DNA from: Pseudomonas fontis
GTDB lineage: Bacteria; Pseudomonadota; Gammaproteobacteria; Pseudomonadales; Pseudomonadaceae
DNA: 56,244 nt
Assembly: GCF_028656955.1 (NCBI RefSeq)
Contig: NZ_JAMDGY010000045.1
Span: 1-56,244 of the forward strand
Reading direction: 5' to 3'
Part shown: in pieces, positions 12,001 through 18,900 of the stretch
Layout: every line of letters begins with the position of its first letter
How positions within the stretch are numbered: position 1 is the first letter of the stretch
Program-made: the position numbers and the translations under genes
The notes under the pieces: model-generated
Database searches by the model: none
What the model was told of the DNA's origin: nothing
Seen by the model: only the letters and a program-made list of their open reading frames with translations

Positions 12001-14232
12001 CAGCAAGGCACCCGGCGCATTGAGCCAACCGCCATCGTTGTTCCAGCGGCCATGGCCAAGGTCCAGGGTCAGCGCCTGGCCACTGCTGATACGCCCGCCA
12101 GCGCTGTTGTCGAGGCTGCCGACCGTCAGGCTGGCGTCGGAGTTGGCGAGCAACTGGCCGGCCTGGTTGTTGAGTGTACCGCTGACCTTTGCCGTCAACC
12201 CGGCACGGGCATGCACCTTCGCCTGGGCGGTATTGAACAGCGCCGCAGCGTGCAGTTGCAGGGTATTGGCGGCGATCAGGCCGGCGCTGTTGTTGAGCTG
12301 CCCGGCAATCAGCACGTTCAGATCACTGCTGCTGAGCAGTTTGCCGGCGGTGTTGTCCAACTGCTGTGCTTGCAGGGTGAAGGCCTGCTCGGAAGAAATC
12401 TCGCCACGCTGGTTGCTGACCGCACCCAGTCGCTGCAACGACAGCTGCCCCGGCGTGGTGATCAAGCCCGCGTCATCGTTGTTGAGCAGGCCATGCTGGA
12501 GGTCCAGGCTCAGCGCCTTGCTCGCGTGCAACTGGCCGCCACCGCGTTGGTCCAGCCCAGTAATGCGCGCTGTCAGGGTGCCGCTGCTGGCGATGCGGCC
12601 GGCGTTGCGGTTGTCGACCTGGGTAGCGTCCAGGCTCAACTGCGTGCCGGCGCTCAAGCGGCCACCCTGGTTGTCGATTACACCCTGTGCGGTGATCGTC
12701 AACCCCTGCGTGGCGCTGGCCAGGCCGGCGACGTTGTCCAGGCTGTGCAGGCGCAGGGTGCCGTCGAGCAGGCTCGACAGTTCACCATTGCGGTTGACCA
12801 GGTGCCCGGCATCGACAGTCAGCGAACGGCCAGCGCTGATCAGGCCGCCTTGGTTGTTGAGCTCCTGGCTGACGACGATGTGCTGCGCCTGGTTGGCCAG
12901 GAGACGACCGTTGTTGCTGTTGTCCAGGGTTGCTGCCGTCAGCTGGCTGTTGCGCGCCGCGCTCAGCGTTCCGCCCTGGTTGGCGACGGCGGTGTTACTG
13001 GTGATCGTCAGGTCACGGCTGGCGACGAGAGTCTTGCCAGTGTTGTCGAGGTTCTGCGCGGTGACGGTAATGTCGCCCTGGGTATTGCGAGTGCCCGCTT
13101 TCTCGACACCGGCTTCGATTACCCCACGGTTGCTCAATGTACCGCCGGCATTCAGGGTGATGCTGTCGCGGGCGGCGATGTTGTTCTGGTTGGTCAGGTT
13201 GCCGGCGGTGCTCACCTGCACGCTGGTTTCAGCGTACAGCGGGCCTTGCGCGTCGAGGCTTGCGGCCTTGACGTTGACCGCCCCGGTCGCGCTGGTCTGC
13301 GCCAGGCTGACATGGCCATTGGCATCAAGCTGGATATCGCCACCGCTGGCGATCAGGTCACCCGCCAGGCGCACGCCGACGCCCGCTTCAGTGCCGACCA
13401 GCTTGATCGCCCCGGCGTACATGCCGCCCAGGGCGCTGGAGTCGATCGCCAGTGCCGGCGCATCATTGGCAGCACCTGCACGCGGCGTGGCCGCCAGGGT
13501 CTGGGCGTCGACGTCGTTGCGCCCGGTGATCACGTTCAGCTCCTGCGCATGCAACTGCGCATTGAGCTTGGCCGAGCGGGTAATGATGTCGAAGCGGCCG
13601 ACGTTGCCGGCGTTGAGCCCGGCGCCTTCCAGGCTGACGCTGCCGCCATCGACCTGATAACCCCCGACTGCACCCTGCGCGTTGATCACCGGTTTGCCGG
13701 TGGTCAGCGTCACTTGCGGGGTGTTGATGAAGCCGCAGCCGTTGCAGCTGATGCCGTACGGGTTGGCGACGATGACTTTGGCCGACTGCCCCGCCACTTC
13801 GGTGTAGCCGCGCAATTGGCTTGGGTTGCCGCCGTTGACCTCGTTGAGGATGGTGGTGGCAGCCGTGCCTTGCAGGTTCGGGTTGCCAAGGATGATCCCG
13901 CCCAGTTGCGTGTCCTGGGTTCGGCCGGTGGCGTTGTTGAGGATGACCCCGTTGCTGCCGACGTTGTAGTCGACGAACTGGTTGTGCGACAGCCCGCTGC
14001 CATTGGGCGCGGCGATTTTGACGATGGGTACGCCGTTGCCTGCCTGGTTCAGCGCCGTGCCAGGCGCGCTGACTACAATGCCTTCAGCCGCCTGCGCCCA
14101 CATTGGTTGCCAGAACATGACGTTGGCCAGCAGCAGTGCCAGTCCGCGCTTGGGCAAACCGCAGAATGACTCGCGCGGCTGAATTGCGGCCGCGCGCTGG
14201 CGGGCCAGAAAAGCAAAGTAACGAACGTCCAT
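1..14232 (-). CDS. TpsA-1: giant CdiA/FhaB-like two-partner-secretion exoprotein, 3' end outside window
   Basis: Reading from the ATG at 14232, the frame stays open to base 1 (4744 codons) with no stop seen, so the gene continues beyond the window. The start is fixed by the extended signal peptide (MDVRYFAFLARQR, then the hydrophobic LALLLANVMFWQ and AQA) shared with the two paralogs. A TPS/haemagglutination domain follows, with NPNL at residues 117-120 and NPYG plus CNGC slightly later. Most of the protein is a shaft of LDN-x2-G type repeats about 20 residues long. A divergent segment (about 3690-4360) contains CHDC at 4345-4356. Next come the conserved block DNSGRSQPHKYLIETNPVLT, a second shaft part, a hydrophobic stretch and a DUF637-like region (NKGDLGAVLKDTLSKESL). 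The junction ATAYNHQLH has Tyr at about residue 4603. The 142 residues after it are the start of an unrecognised C-terminal tip. Paralogy suggests a secreted cell-surface contact toxin or adhesin; the toxin itself is not visible here. Confidence 0.9.
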   Translation of the reverse strand, partial: MDVRYFAFLARQRAAAIQPRESFCGLPKRGLALLLANVMFWQPMWAQAAEGIVVSAPGTALNQAGNGVPIVKIAAPNGSGLSHNQFVDYNVGSNGVILNNATGRTQDTQLGGIILGNPNLQGTAATTILNEVNGGNPSQLRGYTEVAGQSAKVIVANPYGISCNGCGFINTPQVTLTTGKPVINAQGAVGGYQVDGGSVSLEGAGLNAGNVGRFDIITRSAKLNAQLHAQELNVITGRNDVDAQTLAATPRAGAANDAPALAIDSSALGGMYAGAIKLVGTEAGVGVRLAGDLIASGGDIQLDANGHVSLAQTSATGAVNVKAASLDAQGPLYAETSVQVSTAGNLTNQNNIAARDSITLNAGGTLSNRGVIEAGVEKAGTRNTQGDITVTAQNLDNTGKTLVASRDLTITSNTAVANQGGTLSAARNSQLTAATLDNSNNGRLLANQAQHIVVSQELNNQGGLISAGRSLTVDAGHLVNRNGELSSLLDGTLRLHSLDNVAGLASATQGLTITAQGVIDNQGGRLSAGTQLSLDATQVDNRNAGRIASSGTLTARITGLDQRGGGQLHASKALSLDLQHGLLNNDDAGLITTPGQLSLQRLGAVSNQRGEISSEQAFTLQAQQLDNTAGKLLSSSDLNVLIAGQLNNSAGLIAANTLQLHAAALFNTAQAKVHARAGLTAKVSGTLNNQAGQLLANSDASLTVGSLDNSAGGRISSGQALTLDLGHGRWNNDGGWLNAPGALLLRNLAQVSNRTGEISSASAYTLQADQLDNQGGKLLSEQGLTLRITQVLDNSKGLISANGIDLQALSLNNLSGTLTARETLGVVLQQALDNRNGKLLGKYTSLASGDLDNRSGRVQGDATLVIDSSADIDNRSGTLVAGQRLKVTSAELKNSQGEVSSSNTANITTGTLNNANGRLEAFTVLTLTAGQVSNTDAGRISAGKVLDASMTGLEQARGGRLFSGADLSLDLKRGHLDNQGGVINAPGLLLLKQLGLVSNTAGELSSSQAFELVAERLDNSSGKLISEQGLTLRIAQALNNAKGTLSAATLDLRATALDNRAGMLSAVNGLDLLLTGELNNQGGEVLGRDVRLTLDTLDNQQGRVHAERTLTLTSHAGTDNQTGKLRAGQHLELHAASLDNRQGELLGDASLTARIAGQLLNQSGLLGASGALLLYTDSLGNQAGGRILGKADVELNARHLDNRGGTVAADGAATLKVTALDNQGGAITGQHSLLLLGDRLDNSLKGRIEAKGPLQITMGVLNNRTEGKLLSSDSLTLIANEIDNAENGRIASSKTLRVDTGRLDQHAGGKLTSERELTLDLRNGHLDNQGGLIHAQGPLLFKRLAVVDNRKGEISSDLAFDLNALHLNNNDGQLISARALTVTVAEALLNLKGVIGAAGLKVVAASLDNSGGTLGSDVDLGVEIAGALLNQQGEVSSAGNTVVAAASLDNRNGAVTGDVSTRVHSTGKLDNRAGMLGAGEQLDITADSLDNRDGSLVSDGRLKASVTGVLDNSAKGKVLAKRLLELSAGHLSNQAGLVSGRDLLTLRAGKLDNAAGLVHADQYLQLFVDNLDNSKGVVRSKAALDYHGQHLINTGGLLTADGAVLLDAREVDNAKGRIASRSDLLATVGILRQQSGALVSEGTLALTADEVSVGVGGVIASSKDLTLNVGTLDNLGGELSSLMAVAAHGKRFNNSGGKLIAGTALTLTVEHVINRSKGLLFGQNTRLTGARLDNDGGTVGGTLSLHVDLVSRSLPLLDGLLDNRAGRLDSEGTLTITSVSLDNDGGKVSSLGALQLTNSGALSSRAGLIETDGGLIVTSASLDNRDAGLISSQGDALVTTGALNNSQGGRIKSHDLLTLYAGQVTNQAKGSISGKVLDANLKGLEQQGGELFSLGDLTLDLNSGHLDNQGGLIHAPGALLLKQLDSVANQGGEISSTQSFELAARSLDTSAGKLLSTQQLTVRVSEQLNAIKGLIAARSLHLHADNLNNRDGLISSRETAELRIKGELANLGGTVLSDGTLLLRAGSVVNSAGKLSSKQDVDAQFGKLDNQNGQVIAEGELRLGADHADNRQAGLLKATKALKLTVDDLDNRGGEIAGDADVSLTGTRLDNRDNGQVLAAGGLALTLQNTLNQNNGLLQGISGLTLNAQGPSSRLDNSGGMLRSDARVRVDLNGEVINNSGRITSDGTLTVNSARLDNTAGRLSSTASLVVNSTGAVLNQRGTLLSEADASLTSTSFDNSQGGMLSAQGPLVITTGLLENQQKGRIGSGSRLDLTSAMLNNSSGGRIASSGVLVASVSALEQQGGELYSAAGLDLDLNNGQLNNQGGLINTPGQLLLKNLNGVANQGGEISSAQAFALAAQQLNNDNGKLLGNQGLTLTVNQALSNLKGKIAAAALTVSAGSLSNGNAGVLTSRSDLGLTVNGLLDNSEAGLINAQQALTISAGSVNNQGGELLASTHLGLTAGTLDNSAKGLINSTRSLTLKADELLNGSAGEVSAKEALSLNVGSLKQQGGRVLGDAALTVNLAVGGGDLDNQSGLLHAKGPLTINNLRELNNRTGEISSTRQFTLAGRTLDNRAGKLISNEALTLDAATLLNQGGLISGWNGLTVTGGSLANSNSGTLSSRAGSVDVRLSGALDNSVGGALASQGRLDVTAASLNNQAGIIVSAGGQSLKTVAGTLDNRQRGQIDSGAGLDIWAGNLLNADGTIIGLGPVTLERLAQLNNRQGKIISGNTLRVLGNAAVDNQGGTLISQASLELNGASLDNRNKGTVAAATSVALTTSGAVLNDTDGLIHSQGADVKVVAQRLSNQAGGLQGQTGLSVDVREDLGNQGGKILAQTGNLLLKAGSVDNRGGVLASLKGELETRVNGLVRNDQGGVIQAQQLKLIALGGTSNVGGRIAAQSGNISVETANFANQGGGLFAKGLVTVLANDLDNSGGGQIAGQRLDFGLRGALVNRGGIIESDSSLDVAAVRLDNQGGQLRALGKAGKTAFAIGGVLDNQNGVIESANDNLSLQAASFLNSSGKLLHGGAGEFEIGMANVTGAGGEIVTLGGLTLNAASWTNSSVIQAGRLNVNVGEFTQTETGQLLASSRFVGSGGNWVNRGVIASDGSLSLNVQGGYTSSGQITSLGSFDLTANSLQLLSTGRIAGGRDVTVSTSGQLNNLGRLTAGNTLKVNAQGLTNNGTLGSAGGLEINAQTLLNQGAGESNRSLISSGGDMALRVGDFTNRFATVYSLGGLVVARDAGNNRANRVENISATLQSGGAMAVFAQNITNRKDAFSVSEKLVSGSITYVCHDCKGRHYDLTYEVIEEFERTVTADSGAASISAGTTLAVQSDVFENKHSLVSAATGIDIATGDFLNEGASTESVNRVRTFRNPSDSERSNVWDSLVREGGAVAEYAKYNSKTQYVYQRQVNSREGSYKTVVDQGRQNTGRENPNYRPDSGYVVPAQILSYQLSGTREDSKSTGVSASAIVQSGGNVSINASRNLGNGVTRSNTSYSTQAQSGADTSTSGKANPNVSTINSQLPPDLAQRQVNPLSLPGFAIPTGQNGLFRLSAEAGTANGATQVDARAQQWSLGTGTIDLAQREKVLPAIAGRAASAGDIAQVAVSSRELGDTVRQGLGIDTRASVVKVDQVGAAATSPGVPGRTIELPGASRPDLVTVDGAGVLLPGTGATSREPLVINQPNPSAGTSLVLRDVSGAIVSPGSTSTPATGIEPIRQPEVVTNVGTPVGPQTIARVQGLPDNSGRSQPHKYLIETNPVLTDLKTFMSSDYLLGNLGYDPDKSWKRLGDGYFEQQLIQQAVAARTGQRFIDGKTSDEAIYKHLMDNALTSKQQLDLRVGVTLTAQQVAALTHDIVWLEEHEVSGEKVLVPVLYLAHANNRLAPNGALIQGADLNLIAGAGLSNGGTLRASNNLSASAGKNLINSGLIEAGNRLELLAGDSIVNGAGGIISGRDVSMTALLGDVINERTVSVQQTGSQTRHNLDTAARIEAANDLSIGAGRDMLNIGSELQAGRDLKVDAGRDLALTAAELRFKDDRGRSYQRETITQFGSSVEAGRDATFFAGRDFAAIGSDIEVKRNLAIDALNDLTLASAANEDHFYSKTKKVTRQEDHIRQLATQLTAGGNIDLAAGNDLALVSSRITAGDEAYLVAGDKLELLAAQDSDYSLYDMKKKGSWGKKKTQRDEVTDVRNVGSEITTGGDLTLESGGDQRYQVAKLTSGDDLTLESGGDINFAGVKDLHQESHEKSKNSLAWTSGQGKGRTDETLRQSEIVAQGDLVIQAVGKIQVDVKQINQQSVAQSIDAMVKADPKLAWLKDVEAQGGVDWRQVEEIHTSFKYSHSGLGAGAQLALAILMAALMGPVGLGLSAVPAAGAASLATTAVNSAVSNKGDLGAVLKDTLSKESLKSATVAMVTAGALEYVDAKWFSAADGAQSGAINVKDGVVSPANASSKNVLTWSNASDTLIRAGTHAVISSGVSTTINGGSFSDNLGSALVGQAGSIAMATGFKWVGDNTIKFDNGSVPKIFAHAIMGGLLAEATGSDFKTGAMAAGLNEAMVNGLTSIANGNENVHMMLSQLTGVVAAAAVGGDLEKGMQVAQSATAYNHQLHRKNAENFATALMDACEKVQGYCSPEYKTVTQEELVDALEVTAKHGEGIDRLNPVAKQLVSQFLDRFDDTKETLFLLTPSERERLDVVEKAELAISIMSLGTLAKSAVKPAQNLVERLLARLRSVDSAPQIGPKGTA
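13021..14232 (-). repeat. Paralogous 5' block, copy 1 (TpsA-1 N-terminus)
   Basis: The first 1212 bp of TpsA-1 align without gaps to 27832-29043 and 39855-41066, with only scattered substitutions. The block covers the signal peptide, the TPS secretion domain and the start of the shaft. Beyond it the three genes remain related but differ in repeat order and number. Confidence 0.9.
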
Positions 14233-14380
14233 GTCGAGTCTCGGCAGTCAGCGGGCTTGCGACAGGAATGCAGGCAAAACCCCACAGGACGTTCGAACAG
14301 CGTGCACCAGGGCTAACCTTGCGCTCAACGACTGCTCACCCGCCATCCATCCCTGGAAAACCTTGGAAATATGGCGCGCG

Positions 14381-14409
14381 ATACTATTTAGACATCATTT
14401 TGACGTCAA
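14381..14409 (-). promoter_or_regulatory. Sigma70-type promoter of TpsA-1 with dyad in spacer
   Basis: On the minus strand TTGACG (14404-14409) is separated by exactly 17 bp from TAGTAT (14381-14386). The -35/spacer contains an imperfect dyad, GACGTCA-N3-TGATGTC. The same arrangement precedes TpsA-2 and TpsB. The predicted 5' leader is about 140 nt. The rest of the gap 14233-14491 shows nothing else I can name, and I see no strong terminator after imm2. Confidence 0.7.
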
Positions 14410-14491
14410 TATGCCATCATTTATATTTTGTTACTGATGGCGTCCAGACCAACAGGTAAACCGCAGAACTGGAAGCGTTTGCTCAAGGTAC

Positions 14492-14800
14492 TCAGCCAAG
14501 CCTTCCGATCAGATCCGCCTCAATTCTCTCGAGCAAATCTTGCTTCAGCCCGCCATCCTCGCGCAGGAAGAAGTTGCCCTTCTGACTGTCGTGATAGAGG
14601 CTCACCGACACATCGTCACTACGTAGTACCCAGCGCCGCGAATAGACATTGTCGTCACGCTCGACCACCACCGCCGACCAGTATTTTTCAAGGTACTTGG
14701 CAAGCGACTCGAATCCGTCCCAGTCGGCAACGGCAAGAACGTGATACTCGAGCACACCGTGTTCGTTACACACACGCGTAACGGCAGGTAAAGCACTCAT
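14492..14800 (-). CDS. imm2: putative immunity protein paired with the TpsA-2 toxin tip
   Basis: This is a 102-residue acidic, soluble protein with no signal peptide or membrane segment. I do not recognise its family. Its role is inferred from position: its ATG overlaps the TpsA-2 stop by one base (TAATG at 14798-14802), the tight arrangement expected for a toxin tip and its cognate immunity gene, and TpsA-1 begins a fresh transcription unit after it. Visible landmarks are YHVLAVADWDGF, RRWVLRSDDVSVSLYHD and many aromatic and acidic residues, which suggests a small alpha/beta protein that binds the toxin in the cytoplasm. The fold and target are unknown. An alternative is a simple accessory gene, but the placement matches that of imm3. 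Confidence 0.75.
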   Translation of the reverse strand: MSALPAVTRVCNEHGVLEYHVLAVADWDGFESLAKYLEKYWSAVVVERDDNVYSRRWVLRSDDVSVSLYHDSQKGNFFLREDGGLKQDLLERIEADLIGRLG

Positions 14801-15905
14801 TACTGCACTCCTAATAGTTTGTTTACTTCCGTTCGCGTGCGCTGGGAACTCTCGAGGATCTTCCGGTAGATGTCCTCCCCCTTGAAGCCCTGCCCCGTAC
14901 GCAGGTCGATCATCTGTTGCCAGGTCATGTTGGGCTCTTCACGAGTCAGGCGGTCCGCCGTCACCCTGTCGGCCATCAACTCCCGAGCTTTCGTACGGTT
15001 TTCATTGCGCAACGCAAACGCCTGCTGGGCCTGGGATTCCAAAGGCGCGTTCTGATCAATGCGCTTAAGTATCTGCGCATCTTCGAAGAGGTACCACTCA
15101 CGCGCCTGAACATTGCTCATGCTCCCTCGCACGGGGTCGCTACCATCGTAGTAGTGATAGGAGTCGGCAGCACGTTGATTGACCAGGTCTGGATGGTAGG
15201 GGTCGCCTGCAATCGTCGGGTTGGTACCGGTGAAGGGCCGGCCCTTGGGCAGCTCCACTGCCGCGACTTCAGTACGCGCAACCCACTTGCCTGCCACCCA
15301 CTGGACAGCCTTGCCACCGATCATCGCAGTGGCAGCACCCGTAGCAGAATCGAAGGCCAGGTGCGTCAGCTCGCGAGGCGAAGCGGTAGAGAGGTCGTCG
15401 AAGACCTTTTCCAGCGCCTGGCCCGGTATCGGGCTTTCGATCCAGTCTTTTACGCCAATCGCGGTGTCTTTTACCCCACCTGCAATTGCACCTGCAGTCT
15501 GCACCGGCGATGTTGCCGCATCCCAGACGTTCTGCGCCCAGGCCTTGGCATCCTGTGGCGACTTCGCGGCAATCTTCTGCAACTCATCCCACATCTCGCC
15601 AGCAACATAATCCAGCTTCCCTGCCGGCCCATAACCTGCGGTCAGCTGGGTCTTGTCGATACCGTCCCAGTACTGATCGACCTTGGCTGCATATTCCTCA
15701 CGGCTCCAGCCCTCCAGCCTGGCCTGAGCCAGTGCCTTGCGGTTGTAATCCATCATGTCGCGATCGCGGGCGTTATCCAGCTCCGCCATCATGCGCGTGA
15801 TGTTGTTCTGGCATGTCTGAACGTCTCCGCCTTTGGCCGCGCACCCCGCACGGGCCTTGTCCGCAGCCACAATCTCCTCGTGCAGCAACCAGTTGTACGT
15901 CGTCG
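14800..15905 (-). other. TpsA-2 C-terminal tip region (unrecognised toxin candidate)
   Basis: This is the part of TpsA-2 downstream of the A-T-x-Y-N-x3-H junction; it has no counterpart in TpsA-1 or TpsA-3. The first part is helical and charged with three Cys (GCAAKGG, QTCQNN). The middle contains a Gly/Ala-rich amphipathic stretch (TAGAIAGGVKDTAIG), possibly used for entry. The last roughly 145 residues start near GDPYHPDLVNQRAADSYHYY and end RTRTEVNKLLGVQ. His, Arg and Asp residues are plentiful, but no catalytic signature I know is evident. Confidence 0.6.
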
Positions 15906-18900
15906 CCTGCTTGGTCACCCACCCGGCAATGGCCTGGTCCTGCTCATTGGCGCCCGCTGCGGCAGCCACCGTCATGCCAAGCAACTGCGAAGTCATACCC
16001 AGCAGTTGGTCATGCATCGGCCCCTTGAACACCTCATCGCCCAAGGTCGCGACAAATGCTTCGTTGACGCCAGCCGCCAGCAGTCCAGAGCGGAAGTCGC
16101 CACCGGCTGCCTCTGCAAGCAAACCACCGACAATCGCGTGCACGCCCACCTTGGTCGGCAGCCCTTCCAGGCTGACCTGATCGCCGACCTGCTTGTAGAT
16201 ATAAGCAGTCAATGCATTACGGGTGAGCTCAAGCCCCGCAAGGCTAAGGTTGTCTTTTAGGCTTGTGCCTTGCACCACGGTTTGTGCCACCGCCCCCACG
16301 CCCGCCTGGGCACCGGTGTAGGCCACAAACTTGCCGAAGTCCTTGAGGTTGCTCAGGTCGAGACCGAAGGTGGGCTTGGCAAGATCCTTCGGGGCAATAC
16401 CGAAGGCATCGTTCAGGTAACCGGAAGTAATGCCTGCGGTAATCGCACCCGTGGCATAGCCCTGGAGGCTCTGTGTCGAGGTAATGTCCTTGAATACCGC
16501 CCCCAGGTCGCCTTTGTTGTTGACCGTGCTGACAGCGGCGCCACTGGCCATGGAGGTCAGTACGCTGGAGGCCATGACGTTGCCCCAGCCCGCCGCTACT
16601 GCGGTAGTGGTGGTCACCCCGGCAGCGGTTGTGGTGGTGACAGTGCCCGCCGCCCCCATCACGGTCCCTGCCTGGGCAGTACCGGCTACCAAGGTGCTGG
16701 CAGCACCGGCAGTCAGTGCAGTGACAATGATCATGATCGCCAGCACGGCACCCTGACCCAGGCCGGAATGGCTGTACTTGTAGGAGTCCTGAAGCTCCTT
16801 CACTGCACGCCAGTCCACATCCCCACGTTGCTCTGCCGCTTTCAACCAGGCAAGTTGCGGGTCCGCCTTGACCATCGCGTCAATGGTCTGGTTGATGTTG
16901 GCCTGGTCAATCTGGCGCACATCGATCTTCAGGCCCTCAACCGCCTTGATCGTGGTTTGCCCCTGGGCCAGCAGCACGCTTTGACGCAAGGTTTCATCGG
17001 TATTGCCCTTACCCTTGGCACTGTTCCAGGCGTCATTGCCCGAGCTTTTCTCATGGCTCTGCTGGTGCAGGTCCTTGACCCCCTCAAAGACGATCTGGCC
17101 GCCACTCTCCAGGGTCAGGTCATTGCCACTGTCCAGCTTGGCAACTTGATAGCGCTGGTCGCCACCGCTCTTGAGGGTCAGGTCCCCGCCGCTGCTTATC
17201 TGGCTGCCGACCTGGGTAACCTGGGTTACCTCGTCGCGGCGGGTCTTCTCGCCACCATTGCTGAACTTCTTGTAGGAGTACAGCGAATAGTCACTGTCTT
17301 GTGCCGCCAACAGCTCAAGCTGGTTGCCGGCCACCAGATAGGCTTCGTCGCCCGCCCTGATCTGGCTGGCAACCATCGACAGGTCATGGCCAGCCTTCAG
17401 GGTCACGTCACCGCCGGCATCAAGTTCGCTACCGACATGACGCACCTGGTCACGCTGGCGCGTGTAGTTCTTGGTCTTGAAGGCGAACAGGTCCTCGTTG
17501 GCGGCCGACGCCAGGCTCAGGTCGTTGAGTGCATCGATGCTGATATTGCGGCTCGCCTCGATCTGGCTGGCGACACTGGCAAAGTCGTTGCCGGCACTCA
17601 GGCTGATATCGCGCCCGGCACTGAGCACCGAGGCGTGCTGGGTTTGCCGGCTTTCGGTGTAAATCGAGTTGAAATCGAGCGCAAAACGCTCCTGCGCAGA
17701 CACCAGCAGCAAGTCCCGACCGGCCTTGGCATTGATGTCCCGACCGGCATCCAGCACACCACCGCTGCTTAGCAGATCGCGCCCGGCAACGATCGCCATA
17801 TCGTTTGCCGCCTCGACGCGTGCCGCGCTGTCGACGAAGGAACGCTCGTCAGACATGCCCTTGCGGGCGATTCGGTGTTCGGTAATGGTGCGCTCGTTGA
17901 GCACGTCACCGCTGATCGCCAACAGGCTGACATCCCGCCCGCTGATGATGCCGCCAGCACGGTTGACCAGGTTGTCACCCGCCATCAGGCTGAGACGGCC
18001 GCCTGCCTCGATCAGCCCGCTGTTGACCAGGTTCTGCCCGGCACTGGCCGAGAGATTCTCGGTGGCCCGCAACGTGCCGGCACTGACCAGGTTCTCCCCG
18101 GCGATCAGGTTCACGTTCTTGCCGGCGATCAAGGCGCCGGTCGGCGCCAGTCGATCATTGGCCTGGGCCAGGTACAGCACCGGCACCAGTACGTCCTCGC
18201 CATTTACCTGGTGCGTTTCGAGCCAGACGATGTCGTGGGTCAACGCCGCCACTTGTTGCGCGGTCAGGGTCACCCCGACGCTCAGGTCCAAGGCCTGCTT
18301 GCTGACGAGCGCGTTGTCCATCAGGTGCTTGAACATGGCCTCGTCGGTGGTCTGGCCTTCAAGGAAACGCTGGCCAGTGCGGGCCGTGATGGCCTGCTGC
18401 ACCAGACGTTGCTCAAAGTAGCCATCGCCCAGGCGCTTCCAGCTCTGGTCCGGGTTGTAGCCCAGGTTGCCAAGCAGGTAGTCCGAGCTCATGAACGACT
18501 TGAGGTCGGTGAGTACCGGGTTGGTTTCAATCAGGTATTTATGCGCTTGCGAACGCCCGCTGTTGTCCGGCAGGCCCTGCACCCGCTCGATGCTCAAGGT
18601 GCCAGGTGAACTCACCGGGGGTTGCGCGGAGGTGGCCGTCGCAATCGACGCGGAGGTATCACGCGCGCCCAATGCTGGCGTGCTCGCGTCGACCTGTGCG
18701 GCCTGCGGCGCCGTGCCCTGCCCCGGCAAACTCGGGTTGCCGGTGGCCGTCAGGCTCAGTGGGTCCAGGCGGGTGATCCCGGGCAGGTCGGGGTTGTGGC
18801 CGGGGCGTGGGTCGTGGGCGGCGCCGGCAGTATCGGCGACGTCGAGTGCGCGGCCCTGGGTGTCGAGCCCCATCCCCTGACGGGCCAGGTCGTCCAGCGT

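Noticed and set aside
5000..13000. Regular short repeats that might suggest a CRISPR or satellite array
   Set aside because: The period of about 60 nt is the roughly 20-residue filamentous-haemagglutinin repeat in frame. Units are degenerate and there are no identical repeats with unique spacers.
4885..14169. 3094-codon open frame on the plus strand opposite TpsA-1
   Set aside because: It is antisense to a repetitive GC-rich gene with a clear signal peptide and domains on the minus strand. The plus-strand translation is low-complexity (VVQ, AGDQA repeats) and has no start context. Similar long frames at 36351-41138, 32700-36257 and 24553-26223 are shadows of the same kind.
14233..14491. Search for a degraded transporter, immunity gene or IS remnant between imm2 and TpsA-1
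   Set aside because: Only the promoter core was found. Short frames here have no ribosome site or recognisable product.
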